64,000 nt of DNA, from assembly GCF_001613365.1 (NCBI RefSeq), contig NZ_BDCF01000034.1:1-64000 (forward strand), written 5' to 3'. Within the stretch, counting starts at the first letter, position 1. Every line of letters begins with the position of its first letter. This document shows, piece after piece, positions 40,743 through 50,353 of this stretch. The notes under the pieces are model-generated. The model was given only the letters and a program-made list of their open reading frames with translations, did no database searches and was not told the DNA's origin. This stretch comes from Nocardia xishanensis NBRC 101358 (GTDB lineage Bacteria > Actinomycetota > Actinomycetes > Mycobacteriales > Mycobacteriaceae). A program made the position numbers and the translations under genes.

Positions 40743-41148
40743 GGCCCGGTTGCAGGACGTCCCAGCCGTCGGCGAATCCGTCGTGGCGCTGAGCCAGCCC
40801 GGCCATCCGCGATTTCTCCGGCGCGCAGTGCAACGCGTCGACGATTTGCACGCGCTGGAGGATCAGCGCCCGCAACTCGTCCGATGACGCGGCGGTGGGC
40901 GGCGCAGGCGCGTACCCGTCCTGCGCCGCGATCTCGCACACCCGCTCGACCTGCGCCGCCGGAATCCGCAGGTGATGGCGCAGCACCGCGGGCGCGTCCT
41001 CGATCAGCCCCTCGGCCCTGTCCAGCACGGCCGAGCACGACTCGGCGTCCTCGAAACCCGCCGCGACCACCACCAGATCCGCACGGTCCACGTCGAGCCG
41101 CGCCGGTGCGGTGCGCCCGAACAGCCGCCGCCAGATTCGCGGTGCCAC
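40738..41148 (-). CDS. Hypothetical protein, 136 aa
   Basis: GTG at 41148 with GAGGAGG 5 nt upstream gives MAPRIWRRLFGR, a short basic start, then LDVDRADLVVVAAGFEDAESCSAVLDRAEGLIEDAP and a helical C-terminus ending ADGWDVLQPGH. Alternating beta/alpha pattern suggests a small ferredoxin-like fold. No family recognised; lies between trpD and the divergent ctaE. Confidence 0.65.
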   Translation of the reverse strand: MAPRIWRRLFGRTAPARLDVDRADLVVVAAGFEDAESCSAVLDRAEGLIEDAPAVLRHHLRIPAAQVERVCEIAAQDGYAPAPPTAASSDELRALILQRVQIVDALHCAPEKSRMAGLAQRHDGFADGWDVLQPGH

Positions 41149-41364
41149 ATCCGCCTCCTCGTCTCAGCTTCTACTTACTCTCGCCTGCCATCATGGCCGC
41201 GTCCGCGCAGGTCGGCGCGTCCGGTTCGGCGGTGTCTCGCCGAGGTGCGGACGGGCGACTCCGATGCCGTCGGGACCCGGTCCGTCCGTGCGTTTTCCGA
41301 CACGGACGGCCAAGTTTCGTACCCGGCTACTGCTGTCGTACTACGACGAGTCATACTTAGCCCC

Positions 41365-41976
41365 GTGACGACCGCAGTAGGGACCCCAGGATCGGCCATT
41401 ACCCAGCGTGTGCACTCGCTGAACCGGCCCAACATGGTCAGCGTCGGTACCATCATCTGGCTGTCGAGCGAGCTGATGTTCTTCGCCGGCCTCTTCGCCA
41501 TGTACTTCGTCGCGCGAGCCCAGGCCCACGGCAACTGGCCGCCGGAACCGACCGAGCTGAACCTCAAGCTCGCCGTGCCGGTCACGGCCGTGCTGGTCGC
41601 GTCGTCGTTCACCTGCCAGATGGGTGTATTCGCCGCGGAGAAGGGCGACGTGTTCGGCCTGCGCCGCTGGTACGTCCTCACCTTCCTGATGGGCGCGTTC
41701 TTCGTCGGCGGCCAGGGCTACGAGTACTACCACCTGGTCCACGAGGGCACCTCGATCTCGAGCAGCGCCTACGGTTCGGTGTTCTACATCACCACCGGTT
41801 TCCACGGTCTGCACGTCATCGGTGGTCTGATCGCCTTCATCTTCCTGCTGATCCGGACCAAGGTGAGCAAGTTCACCCCGGCGCAGGCCACCGCTGCGAT
41901 CGTCGTCTCGTACTACTGGCACTTCGTCGACATCGTGTGGATCGGGCTCTTCGCCACGATCTACTTCGTCCGATAG
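41365..41976 (+). CDS. ctaE: Cytochrome c oxidase subunit III
   Basis: 203-residue membrane protein with five hydrophobic helices. SLNRPNMVSVGTIIWLSSELMFFAGLFAMYF is the start of the actinobacterial family, FYITTGFHGLHVIGG and YYWHFVDIVWIGLF the conserved haem-copper oxidase III motifs. GTG at 41365 matches the family N-terminus, with a weaker CATACT hexamer 7 nt upstream. Heads the ctaE-qcrC-qcrA-qcrB operon encoding the bc-aa3 supercomplex. Confidence 0.96.
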   Translation: MTTAVGTPGSAITQRVHSLNRPNMVSVGTIIWLSSELMFFAGLFAMYFVARAQAHGNWPPEPTELNLKLAVPVTAVLVASSFTCQMGVFAAEKGDVFGLRRWYVLTFLMGAFFVGGQGYEYYHLVHEGTSISSSAYGSVFYITTGFHGLHVIGGLIAFIFLLIRTKVSKFTPAQATAAIVVSYYWHFVDIVWIGLFATIYFVR

Positions 41977-42037
41977 CCAGCGGGTCAGCCCCGAACCTTT
42001 TGCACAAGTCGGTTCCGTCTACTCCAAAGGGACACAG

Positions 42038-42901
42038 ATGAGTTCATCTCCCCCGTCAGCGCCAGAGCCCGCCAGCCCCGGGAACGGCGAGGCCAGCAAG
42101 ACCCGCAAGCAGCGTCGCCTTCGCAGGCGCATCGCGGGCGGTCTCGCGCTCCTGGTGGGTCTGGTCGGAGCCGGCTTCCTCGCGACGGCTCTCACGCCGG
42201 AGCCCCAGGTGGCGACCGCCCACCAGGATCAGTCCGCACTGCTCCGTGAGGGCAAGCAGCTCTACGAAACGTCCTGCATCACCTGCCACGGCGCGAACCT
42301 GCAAGGCGTGCAGGACCGCGGCCCGAGCCTGATCGGCGTCGGCGAGGCCGCCGTCTACTTCCAGGTGTCCTCCGGGCGCATGCCGCTGGCCGCCAACCAG
42401 GCGCAGGCCACCCGTAAGCCCCCGAAGTTCGACGCCCAGCAGATCGACGCGCTCGGCGCCTACGTCGCCGCCAACGGCGGTGGCCCGACCGTGGTGCGCG
42501 ACGCCAACGGCGAGGTCGCCCAGGAGTCGCTGCGCGGCGGCGACATCGCCCGCGGTTCCGAGCTGTTCCGCATGAACTGCGCGTCCTGCCACAACTTCAC
42601 CGGCAAGGGCGGCGCGCTGTCCTCCGGCAAGTACGCGCCGCCGCTGGAGCCCGCCAGCGAGCAGCAGATCTACACGGCCATGCTGACCGGCCCGGAGAAC
42701 ATGCCCAAGTTCTCCGACCGCCAGCTCACGCCGGAAGAGAAGCGCGACATCATCGCCTACATCAAGAACGCCGCCGAAGAGAAGACCCCGGGTGGCTACG
42801 GCCTCGGCGGCTTCGGCCCCGCGACCGAAGGTCTGGCGATCTGGGTGGTCGGCATCGTGCTGACGGTGGGTGCGGCTATGTGGATCGGATCCCGGTCATG
42901 A
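42038..42901 (+). CDS. qcrC: Di-haem cytochrome c subunit of the bc complex
   Basis: 287 residues. N-terminal helix (GGLALLVGLVGAGFLATAL), two haem c sites CITCH (near 82) and CASCH (near 184), and a C-terminal helix anchoring it (LAIWVVGIVLTVGAAMWIG). Actinobacteria lack soluble cytochrome c, so this fused di-haem domain hands electrons straight to CtaC. ATG at 42038 follows AAAGGG. Confidence 0.96.
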   Translation: MSSSPPSAPEPASPGNGEASKTRKQRRLRRRIAGGLALLVGLVGAGFLATALTPEPQVATAHQDQSALLREGKQLYETSCITCHGANLQGVQDRGPSLIGVGEAAVYFQVSSGRMPLAANQAQATRKPPKFDAQQIDALGAYVAANGGGPTVVRDANGEVAQESLRGGDIARGSELFRMNCASCHNFTGKGGALSSGKYAPPLEPASEQQIYTAMLTGPENMPKFSDRQLTPEEKRDIIAYIKNAAEEKTPGGYGLGGFGPATEGLAIWVVGIVLTVGAAMWIGSRS

Positions 42902-42973
42902 CCGGTCAGCGCCCGGAGGCGGTAGCCTGCGTGGCCACGGAGGGCGTCCGGACATGGCCGAAAGGACACAGTC

Positions 42974-44161
42974 ATGAGTGAACAGGAGCGAGACGACGTG
43001 AGTCGCCCGGACGATGGGCCCGAGCTGTCGAAGGGTTCGGTGAACCCTCCGGCCGAGCCGACCGAAGATGAACTGGACGCGATGTCGCGCGACGAGCTGG
43101 TCAAGCTCGGCACCGAGCGCGACGGCGTCGACGTCGCCTACCGGCGCGAGCGCTTCCCGATTCCGGGGACGAGGGCCGAGAAGCGCGCCGAGCGCGAGGT
43201 CACCTTCTGGTTCGCCATCTCCGGTCTCGCCGCGGCCGCGCTGATCGGTGTCTTCCTGTTCTGGCCTTGGGAGTTCAAGGGCACGAACGAGGAAGGCCAC
43301 GACGCCTACTCGCTGTTCACGCCGCTGATCGGCCTGACCTTCGGCATCTCGGTGCTGGTCATCGGCATCGCCGTGGTGCTGATCCGCAAGAAGTTCATCC
43401 CGGCGGAGATCTCCATCCAGGACCGCCACGACGGTCCCTCGCCCGAGGTGGAGCGGCGCACCCTGGTGGCCGAACTGTCGGACGCGCTCGACACCTCCAC
43501 CCTCGGTCGTCGCAAGATGATCACCCGCACCGCGGGCGCCGGCGTCGGCGTTCTCGGCCTCGGCTCGCTGTTCCTCTTCGTCGGCGGCATGATCAAGAAC
43601 CCGTGGGCCAAGGGCGACAAGTCGCCGCTGTGGGTCTCGGGCTGGACGCCCGACTTCGAGGGCGAGACCATCTACCTGCGCCGCGACACCGGCCGCCCGG
43701 ACGACGTCGTGCTGGTGCGTCCGGAGGACCTGGACGCGGGCGCCATGGAGACGGTGTTCCCGTGGAAGGAGAAGTGGCGCGGTGACGAGCACGAGATGCT
43801 GCAGTCGCTGCGTGGCATCCGCAACGCGGTCATGCTGATCCGCCTGCGCACCGAGGACGCCGAGAAGGCCATCAAGCGCAAGGGCCAGGAGAGCTTCAAC
43901 TTCGGCGACTACTTCGCCTACTCGAAGATCTGCACCCACCTCGGCTGCCCGACCTCGCTGTTCGAGCAGCAGACCAACCGGATCCTGTGCCCCTGCCACC
44001 AGTCGCAGTTCTCGGCGGTCGAATGGGGTAAGCCGATCTTCGGTCCCGCCGCTCGCGCACTGCCGCAGCTGCCGATCACCGTCAACTCCGAAGGCTTCCT
44101 CGTCGCCAACGGCGACTTCATCGAGCCGCTCGGACCGGCCTACTGGGAGCGTCGTTCATGA
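42974..44161 (+). CDS. qcrA: Rieske iron-sulfur subunit of the bc complex
   Basis: 395 residues with three predicted membrane helices, the usual actinobacterial form. The 2Fe-2S ligands are CTHLGCP and CPCHQSQF near 320-345. Carries electrons from menaquinol to the di-haem subunit. ATG at 42974 has AAAGGA 8 nt upstream. Its last bases overlap the qcrB start (ATGA at 44158-44161). Confidence 0.96.
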   Translation: MSEQERDDVSRPDDGPELSKGSVNPPAEPTEDELDAMSRDELVKLGTERDGVDVAYRRERFPIPGTRAEKRAEREVTFWFAISGLAAAALIGVFLFWPWEFKGTNEEGHDAYSLFTPLIGLTFGISVLVIGIAVVLIRKKFIPAEISIQDRHDGPSPEVERRTLVAELSDALDTSTLGRRKMITRTAGAGVGVLGLGSLFLFVGGMIKNPWAKGDKSPLWVSGWTPDFEGETIYLRRDTGRPDDVVLVRPEDLDAGAMETVFPWKEKWRGDEHEMLQSLRGIRNAVMLIRLRTEDAEKAIKRKGQESFNFGDYFAYSKICTHLGCPTSLFEQQTNRILCPCHQSQFSAVEWGKPIFGPAARALPQLPITVNSEGFLVANGDFIEPLGPAYWERRS

Positions 44162-45777
44162 GTCCGTCCGTGGCAGCCCAAGCCAACGAAATGGACGAGC
44201 GGTATCGCGCCGCTGCGTTCATGAAGCGGTCGATCAACAAGGTCTTCCCGACCCACTGGTCGTTCCTGCTCGGTGAGATCGCCCTCTACAGCTTCATCAT
44301 CCTGTTGCTGTCGGGTGTGTACCTGACGTTGTACTTCGATCCGTCGATGTCGCACGTGGTCTACGACGGCGCATACCAGCCGCTGCGTGGCGTCACGATG
44401 TCGCGGGCGTACGAGACCGCGCTGAACATCTCCTTCGAGGTGCGCGGCGGCCTGTTCGTGCGGCAGATCCATCACTGGGCGGCGCTGCTGTTCGCGGCGT
44501 CGATCATCGTGCACCTGTTCCGTATCTTCTTCACCGGCGCGTTCCGTAAGCCGCGTGAGGCGAACTGGGTGATCGGTTCGCTGCTGCTGATCCTGGCGAT
44601 GTTCGAGGGCTTCTTCGGGTACTCGCTGCCCGACGACCTGCTCTCCGGCACCGGTCTGCGGGCCGCGTTCTCCGGCATCACCATCTCGATCCCGGTGATC
44701 GGTACCTGGATGCACTGGTTGATGTTCGGCGGCGACTTCCCGGGCGACATCATCATCCCGCGTCTGTACATCGCGCACGTGCTGCTCTTCCCGGGCATCA
44801 TCCTGGCGCTGATCGCCGCGCACGTCGCGCTGGTCTGGTACCAGAAGCACACTCAGTTCCCCGGTCCTGGCCGCACCGAGAACAACGTGGTCGGCGCGCG
44901 CATCGTGCCGGTGTTCGCCGCGGATCAGGGCGCGTTCTTCGCCTTCACCCTGGGTATCGTCGGCATCATGGGCGGCGTGCTGCAGATCAACCCGATCTGG
45001 AATCTGGGCCCGTACAACCCGTCCCAGGTCTCGGCGGGTTCGCAGCCTGACTTCTACATGATGTGGACCGACGGCATGGCGCGTCTGATGCCGCCGTGGG
45101 AGCTGTACCTGGGTCGCTACACGGTTCCGGCCGTGTTCTGGGTGGCGCTGATCATGGGTCTGGTGTTCACGCTGTTGATCGCCTACCCGTGGATCGAGAA
45201 GCGCCTCACCGGCGACGATGCGCCCCACAACCTGTTGCAGCGTCCGCGCGACGTGCCGGTGCGTACCGCGATCGGCGCCATGGCGATCGCCTTCTATGTG
45301 GTGCTGACGCTGTCCTGCGTCAACGACATCATCGCGCTGAAGTTCGACATCTCGCTGAACGCCACCACCTGGATCGGTCGTATCGGTCTGCTCGTCGCCC
45401 CGCCGGTGGCCTACTTCGTCGCCTACCGGTTCTGCATCGGCCTGCAGCGCAGCGACCGGGCGGTGCTGGAGCACGGCATCGAGACCGGTGTGATCAAGCG
45501 GCTGCCGCACGGTGAGTACATCGAGGTGCACCAGCCGCTCGGCCCGGTCGACGACCACGGTCACCCGATCCCGCTCGAGTACCAGGGCGCCCCGGTGCCG
45601 AAGAAGATGAACAAGCTGGGCTCGGCGGGCAAGCCGGGCACCGGTAGCTTCCTGCGACCCGACCCCCGCGAGGAGTCGGAGAAGCACTTCGAGCTCGAGC
45701 ACGCCGAAGAGCACCGGCAGCTCGCGGTGCTGCAGAAGGCGCAGAACGAGGCCAACGGCAACGGCAAGAGCCACTGA
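44158..45777 (+). CDS. qcrB: Cytochrome b subunit of the bc complex
   Basis: 539 residues, membrane cytochrome b with the bis-haem histidines in HHWAALLFAASIIVHLFRIFF and WMHWLMFGGDF / HVLLFPGIILALIAAHVALVW, a menaquinol-oxidation PDW-like site and a 120-residue polar C-terminal tail. In mycobacteria this subunit is the target of imidazopyridine inhibitors; no resistance inference is made here. Translation is coupled to qcrA. Confidence 0.96.
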   Translation: MSPSVAAQANEMDERYRAAAFMKRSINKVFPTHWSFLLGEIALYSFIILLLSGVYLTLYFDPSMSHVVYDGAYQPLRGVTMSRAYETALNISFEVRGGLFVRQIHHWAALLFAASIIVHLFRIFFTGAFRKPREANWVIGSLLLILAMFEGFFGYSLPDDLLSGTGLRAAFSGITISIPVIGTWMHWLMFGGDFPGDIIIPRLYIAHVLLFPGIILALIAAHVALVWYQKHTQFPGPGRTENNVVGARIVPVFAADQGAFFAFTLGIVGIMGGVLQINPIWNLGPYNPSQVSAGSQPDFYMMWTDGMARLMPPWELYLGRYTVPAVFWVALIMGLVFTLLIAYPWIEKRLTGDDAPHNLLQRPRDVPVRTAIGAMAIAFYVVLTLSCVNDIIALKFDISLNATTWIGRIGLLVAPPVAYFVAYRFCIGLQRSDRAVLEHGIETGVIKRLPHGEYIEVHQPLGPVDDHGHPIPLEYQGAPVPKKMNKLGSAGKPGTGSFLRPDPREESEKHFELEHAEEHRQLAVLQKAQNEANGNGKSH

Positions 45778-45790
45778 CCCACGGTCGATG

Positions 45791-45826
45791 CGAAGGCCCC
45801 GAGTCGAATACGACTCGGGGCCTTCG
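45791..45826. terminator. Terminator 1 after qcrB
   Basis: Perfect 16-bp stem CGAAGGCCCCGAGTCG / CGACTCGGGGCCTTCG with a 4-nt AATA loop followed by GCTTT. Confidence 0.9.
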
Positions 45827-45887
45827 GCTTTCTCGCCGCGGCGCGATGTCGTCGGTTCGATGAGGCGAAGCCCATAGCTCGCGAAAG

Positions 45888-45922
45888 CGAAGGCCCCGAG
45901 TTTGCCGGACTCGGGGCCTTCG
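45888..45922. terminator. Terminator 2, serving the exoribonuclease gene
   Basis: 14-bp stem CGAAGGCCCCGAGT / ACTCGGGGCCTTCG, nearly the same sequence as terminator 1, with a 7-nt loop. It sits just beyond the minus-strand exoribonuclease stop. Confidence 0.85.
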
Positions 45923-45940
45923 TCGTGTTCGTTCCGCCGC

Positions 45941-46429
45941 TCAGCGCCTGCGCGCCGCCTCGATGGCCTCGAACTTGGCGTAGTTGTGGCGGGCGTCGGC
46001 CAGCGCGTCGTGGGCGTCCGGCGGCACCGGCGGCAGGGCTGGGCGGCCGTGCGCCTCCCAGTGCTGGCGCAGTTCGTTGGTGTAGCGGGGCAGCGCGGTG
46101 GGCAGATCGACCATCGAGCCCCACAGCTGGCACAGCGCCACGTGGTCGTACGCGCCGACCCACGCCCACAGCTCGGGCTGCACGGAGGGGCGCGGGATCA
46201 GGAACTTGTAGAGGTCGTCGCGGATCTGCTCGCGGCTGCGCCACCGCGGGGAGCTGGGCGGAGGCAGCTGCGGCAGCACGTACTTGCGTACCCACGGCCC
46301 CGCTCGCTCGGGGTCGAATTCGGTGGAGACCGCGTAGTATTCGCGGCCGTCCTCACAGACGACGCCGATGGACACGAGGTCGATGACGACCCCGTCCTCG
46401 ATGAACTCGCAATCGTAGAAGTATCTCAG
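45941..46429 (-). CDS. 3'-5' exoribonuclease (DEDDh, RNase AS type), probable CTG start
   Basis: 162-residue exoribonuclease, RNase AS-like, thought to trim poly(A) tails. The catalytic Asp/Glu are in LRYFYDCEF (D6, E8); YDHVAL and HDALADAR complete the DEDDh set. Homologues start V-RYFYDTEF, so the start here should be the CTG at 46429, with GGAGAGG 9 nt upstream and no ATG, GTG or TTG in between; the only upstream GTG overlaps a likely -10 (TAGGGT). Corresponds to Rv2179c. Divergent from aroG. Confidence 0.88.
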   Translation of the reverse strand: MRYFYDCEFIEDGVVIDLVSIGVVCEDGREYYAVSTEFDPERAGPWVRKYVLPQLPPPSSPRWRSREQIRDDLYKFLIPRPSVQPELWAWVGAYDHVALCQLWGSMVDLPTALPRYTNELRQHWEAHGRPALPPVPPDAHDALADARHNYAKFEAIEAARRR

Positions 46430-46599
46430 CGAGATCGACCTCTCCTCGGTCGGGCGGTAGTGGCATGTGCCGGTCGATGTCACCCTATGTGGCGATGTGG
46501 GCGGCGGACGCGAGGGGTTACTCCGGGTAGGGGATCGCCAACACCTGTGGGGTAGGAATTCCACCCCACCTCGGGCTGTCTGGACGATTGCCGGGTCCG

Positions 46600-46605
46600 T
46601 ATTCT
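46600..46605 (+). promoter_or_regulatory. Putative leaderless -10 element of aroG
   Basis: TATTCT followed by 7 nt and the GTG at 46613. Confidence 0.65.
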
Positions 46606-46612
46606 GAAACTC

Positions 46613-48001
46613 GTGAACTGGACCGTCGACGTACCGATCGATCGCCTGCCGGAGCTGCCGCCGTTGCCCGCCGAGCTGCGCCGCAGACTGGACGAAGCGC
46701 TGGCCCGCCCGGCGTTGCAGCAGCCGTCGTGGGATCCCGGGCAGGCGGCGATGATGCGCACCGTGCTGGAGAGCGTGCCGCCGATCTGCGTGCCCGCCGA
46801 AGTGGAGGAGCTGCGCGGACAGCTCGCCGAGGTGGCGCGCGGCGAGGCGTTCTTGATGCAGGGCGGTGACTGCGCGGAGACCTTCGCGGACAACACCGAA
46901 CCGCACATCCGCGGCAACATCCGCACGCTGTTGCAGATGGCCGTCGTGCTGACCTACGGCGCGAGCCTTCCCGTGGTGAAGGTCGCGCGCATCGCGGGCC
47001 AGTACGCGAAGCCGCGCTCCTCCGACACCGACTCGCTCGGCCTGAAGTCCTACCGCGGCGACATGGTGAACGCGCTGGTCGCCGACGAGAAGATGCGCGA
47101 GCACGACCCGTCCCGGCTGGTGCGCGCCTACGCCAACGCCAGCGCCGCGATGAACCTGGTCCGCGCGCTGACCAGCGCGGGCATGGCCGACCTGCACAAG
47201 GTGCACGACTGGAACCGTGATTTCGTCGCGCAGTCCCCGGCGGGCGCGCGCTACGAGGCGCTGGCCGAGGAGATCGATCGCGGGCTCGCGTTCATGACCG
47301 CCTGCCGCGTGAACGACCCCAGCCTGCAGTCGGCCCGCATCTACGCCAGCCACGAGGCGCTCGTCCTCGACTACGAGCGCGCCATGCTGCGCCTGAGCGA
47401 GCACCCGGTGTCCGGCGAGCCGGTGCTCTACGACCTGTCGGCGCACTTCCTGTGGATCGGTGAGCGCACCCGTCAGCTCGACGGCGCGCACATCGCGCTC
47501 GCCGAGCTGCTCGCCAACCCGATCGGCCTCAAGATCGGCCCGACCACCACTCCGGACCAGGCCGTGGAGTACGTCGAGCGGCTCGACCCCAACAACGAGC
47601 CCGGTCGCCTCACCATCGTCTCCCGGATGGGCAACGGCAAGGTGCGCGACGTGCTGCCGCCCATCATCGAGAAGGTGCAGGCGACCGGTCACCAGGTGAT
47701 CTGGCAGTGCGACCCGATGCACGGCAACACGCACGAGGCCTCCACCGGTTTCAAGACCCGCCACTTCGACCGCATCGTCGACGAGGTGCAGGGCTTCTTC
47801 GAGGTGCACCGCGCGCTCGGCACCCACCCCGGCGGCCTGCACATCGAGCTGACCGGCGAGGACGTCACCGAATGCCTCGGCGGCGCGCAGGACATCTCCG
47901 ACCTGGACCTGTCCGGCCGCTACGAGACCGCCTGCGACCCGCGCCTGAACACCCAGCAGTCGCTGGAGCTGGCGTTCCTGGTCGCCGAAATGCTGCGCTG
48001 A
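46613..48001 (+). CDS. aroG: Class II 3-deoxy-7-phosphoheptulonate synthase
   Basis: 462-residue plant-type DAHP synthase, first enzyme of the shikimate pathway, condensing phosphoenolpyruvate and erythrose 4-phosphate. GGDCAETFADN, KPRSSDTDSLGLKSYRGDMVN and QCDPMHGNTHEA are family signatures, including the metal-binding Cys and His. The GTG at 46613 has TATTCT 7 nt upstream. In mycobacteria this enzyme is allosterically inhibited by aromatic amino acids and pairs with chorismate mutase. Confidence 0.96.
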   Translation: MNWTVDVPIDRLPELPPLPAELRRRLDEALARPALQQPSWDPGQAAMMRTVLESVPPICVPAEVEELRGQLAEVARGEAFLMQGGDCAETFADNTEPHIRGNIRTLLQMAVVLTYGASLPVVKVARIAGQYAKPRSSDTDSLGLKSYRGDMVNALVADEKMREHDPSRLVRAYANASAAMNLVRALTSAGMADLHKVHDWNRDFVAQSPAGARYEALAEEIDRGLAFMTACRVNDPSLQSARIYASHEALVLDYERAMLRLSEHPVSGEPVLYDLSAHFLWIGERTRQLDGAHIALAELLANPIGLKIGPTTTPDQAVEYVERLDPNNEPGRLTIVSRMGNGKVRDVLPPIIEKVQATGHQVIWQCDPMHGNTHEASTGFKTRHFDRIVDEVQGFFEVHRALGTHPGGLHIELTGEDVTECLGGAQDISDLDLSGRYETACDPRLNTQQSLELAFLVAEMLR

Positions 48002-48042
48002 GGCCGGAGGTCGCCGCGCGGCCCTTCGAACCCGTAACTCCG

Positions 48043-48075
48043 AGATCCGCACCGGAATCCTGCCGGTGCGGATCT
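48043..48075 (+). terminator. Terminator after aroG
   Basis: Perfect 13-bp stem AGATCCGCACCGG / CCGGTGCGGATCT, 7-nt loop, followed by TTGTTG. Confidence 0.85.
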
Positions 48076-48133
48076 TGTTGTCCGGCGGCACGTTTCGTCG
48101 CCCGAGCCCGTTCGCGCTGACGAGCGGGAAGTC

Positions 48134-48610
48134 TCAGCCTCGGGTCGCGTCGAAGCGCGCCCGCAAGCCCGCCGAGTCGTTGAGCTCGCCGAGAATCTCC
48201 GCGAGCACGTCGCGTCGTTCCGGTGACAGGTCGGCGAACATCTCGTCGTGTACTTCGCGCAGGATGGTCTGGATATCGGCGAGCGTCTCGCCACCTTTGT
48301 CGGTCAGGATGACCAGATAGCGCCTGCGGTCGCCGGGATCGCGTTGCCGTTCGGCATAACCCTGCCGTTCCAGGTCGTCGAGCGTGGAGACCATGGTCGC
48401 CGCGTCGATGCGCAGGTAGCCGCCCAGTTCGGCCTGCGCCATGCCGCCGCGATCGGCGAGCGCTTGGAGCACGCTGTAGTGCCGCACCCGCAGGCCGATG
48501 CCGAGCAGGCGTTCCTCGGCCAATCGGAAGGCGACCTGTCCCATCTTCTGTATCAGGCACACGGTGTGGTTGCCGATGGACCCGGGAACCAGCGGCGCGT
48601 TGTAGGACAT
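48134..48610 (-). CDS. MarR-family regulator
   Basis: 158-residue winged-helix repressor: LRVRHYSVLQALADRGGMAQAELGGYLRIDAATMVSTLDDLERQGYAERQRDPGDRRRYLVILTDKG is the typical DNA-binding domain with the wing DPGDRR. ATG at 48610 with GGGAGG 6 nt upstream. Divergent from an SDR/enoyl-CoA hydratase pair, across a region with two similar inverted repeats, so it probably controls them. Confidence 0.92.
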   Translation of the reverse strand: MSYNAPLVPGSIGNHTVCLIQKMGQVAFRLAEERLLGIGLRVRHYSVLQALADRGGMAQAELGGYLRIDAATMVSTLDDLERQGYAERQRDPGDRRRYLVILTDKGGETLADIQTILREVHDEMFADLSPERRDVLAEILGELNDSAGLRARFDATRG

Positions 48611-48652
48611 CCTTCACCTCCCGTCACATCATGCCCACCAGTCTGCTCGCTT

Positions 48653-48700
48653 GACAAACCGTTGTGTCTATAAAACAGTAGTAGTGCAAACGATTTGTGA
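48653..48700. promoter_or_regulatory. Two candidate MarR operators
   Basis: GACAAACCGTTGTGTC (48653-48668) and TGCAAACGATTTGTGA (48685-48700), both imperfect inverted repeats with shared CAAAC and TTGTG half-site words, between the divergent marR and SDR genes. A TTGACA is embedded in the first one. Confidence 0.5.
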
Positions 48701-48769
48701 AGCAAATTATACGTGGCGCTCCCGGTTCGGCCGGGAATGTCGCGGCTTCGGCAACCGGAAGGCACCCTC

Positions 48770-49603
<834 letters not shown>

Positions 49604-49633
49604 TCCGAAACACACCGCACTCAGGGAGCATTC

Positions 49634-50332
49634 ATGCCGCACCTCCGCCGCGAAGGCGAAGTCTTCGTGCTCGATCTCGGCGAGCCGGACCAGTTCGACA
49701 CCGAGAACCGCTTCACCCCCGAGTGGATGGACGCCGTCCACGGCTGCCTCGACGAAGTGCAGGCGGCCGACGGGCCCAAGGCGCTGGTCACCACCGGCTC
49801 CGGCAAATTCTTCTCCAACGGCTTCGAGCCGGAGCGTTTCCTGCGCCCGGACGTCGCCGACTACCTCATGGCCGGGCAGCGGGTATTCGAGCGGGTGCTG
49901 ACGTTCCCAGCGCCGACCGTCGCGGCGATCCAGGGACACGCGTTCGGCGCGGGAGCGATCCTCGCCATGGCCCACGACGGGCGGGTCATGCGCGGCGACC
50001 GCGGCTATTTCTGCCTGCCCGAGATCACCCTGCTGCTGGCGCGGTCCGACGACGGTCTCGTCATCCCCGGCGGCATCGCCGACCTGCTGACCACCCGGCT
50101 GCCCGGACCCGCGGCGCACGAGGCGATGCTGACCGGACGCCGCTACGGCGGGCCCGTCGCGCTGGCCGCGGGCATCGTCGAGGCGGTCGAGGAGCACGAG
50201 CGGGTGCTGCCGGTCGCGCTGGCCAGGGCGGGTGCGCTGGCGGGCACCGCGGGTCCCGCGCTCGGGGCGATGAAGCGGTGGATGTACCGCGATGTCGTCG
50301 CCGCGCTCGGCAAGGTGACGCTGACGCTCTGA
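49634..50332 (+). CDS. Enoyl-CoA hydratase/isomerase family protein
   Basis: 232-residue crotonase-fold protein. GSGKFFSNGFEPERFL and AAIQGHAFGAGAILAMAHDGRVM are the oxyanion-hole regions. At the usual catalytic glutamate positions the sequence reads FCLPEITLLL, so one Glu is present; the second hydratase Glu is not obvious, and isomerase or other activity is possible. Probably co-transcribed with the SDR under MarR control. ATG at 49634, GGGAG upstream. Confidence 0.87.
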   Translation: MPHLRREGEVFVLDLGEPDQFDTENRFTPEWMDAVHGCLDEVQAADGPKALVTTGSGKFFSNGFEPERFLRPDVADYLMAGQRVFERVLTFPAPTVAAIQGHAFGAGAILAMAHDGRVMRGDRGYFCLPEITLLLARSDDGLVIPGGIADLLTTRLPGPAAHEAMLTGRRYGGPVALAAGIVEAVEEHERVLPVALARAGALAGTAGPALGAMKRWMYRDVVAALGKVTLTL

Positions 50333-50353
50333 TCGTCGGGGCCGCGCGGAGTA

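Noticed and set aside
46430..48091. Minus-strand frame extending far upstream of the exoribonuclease, opposite aroG
   Set aside because: Only the last 162 codons show family similarity; the rest is the antisense shadow of aroG.
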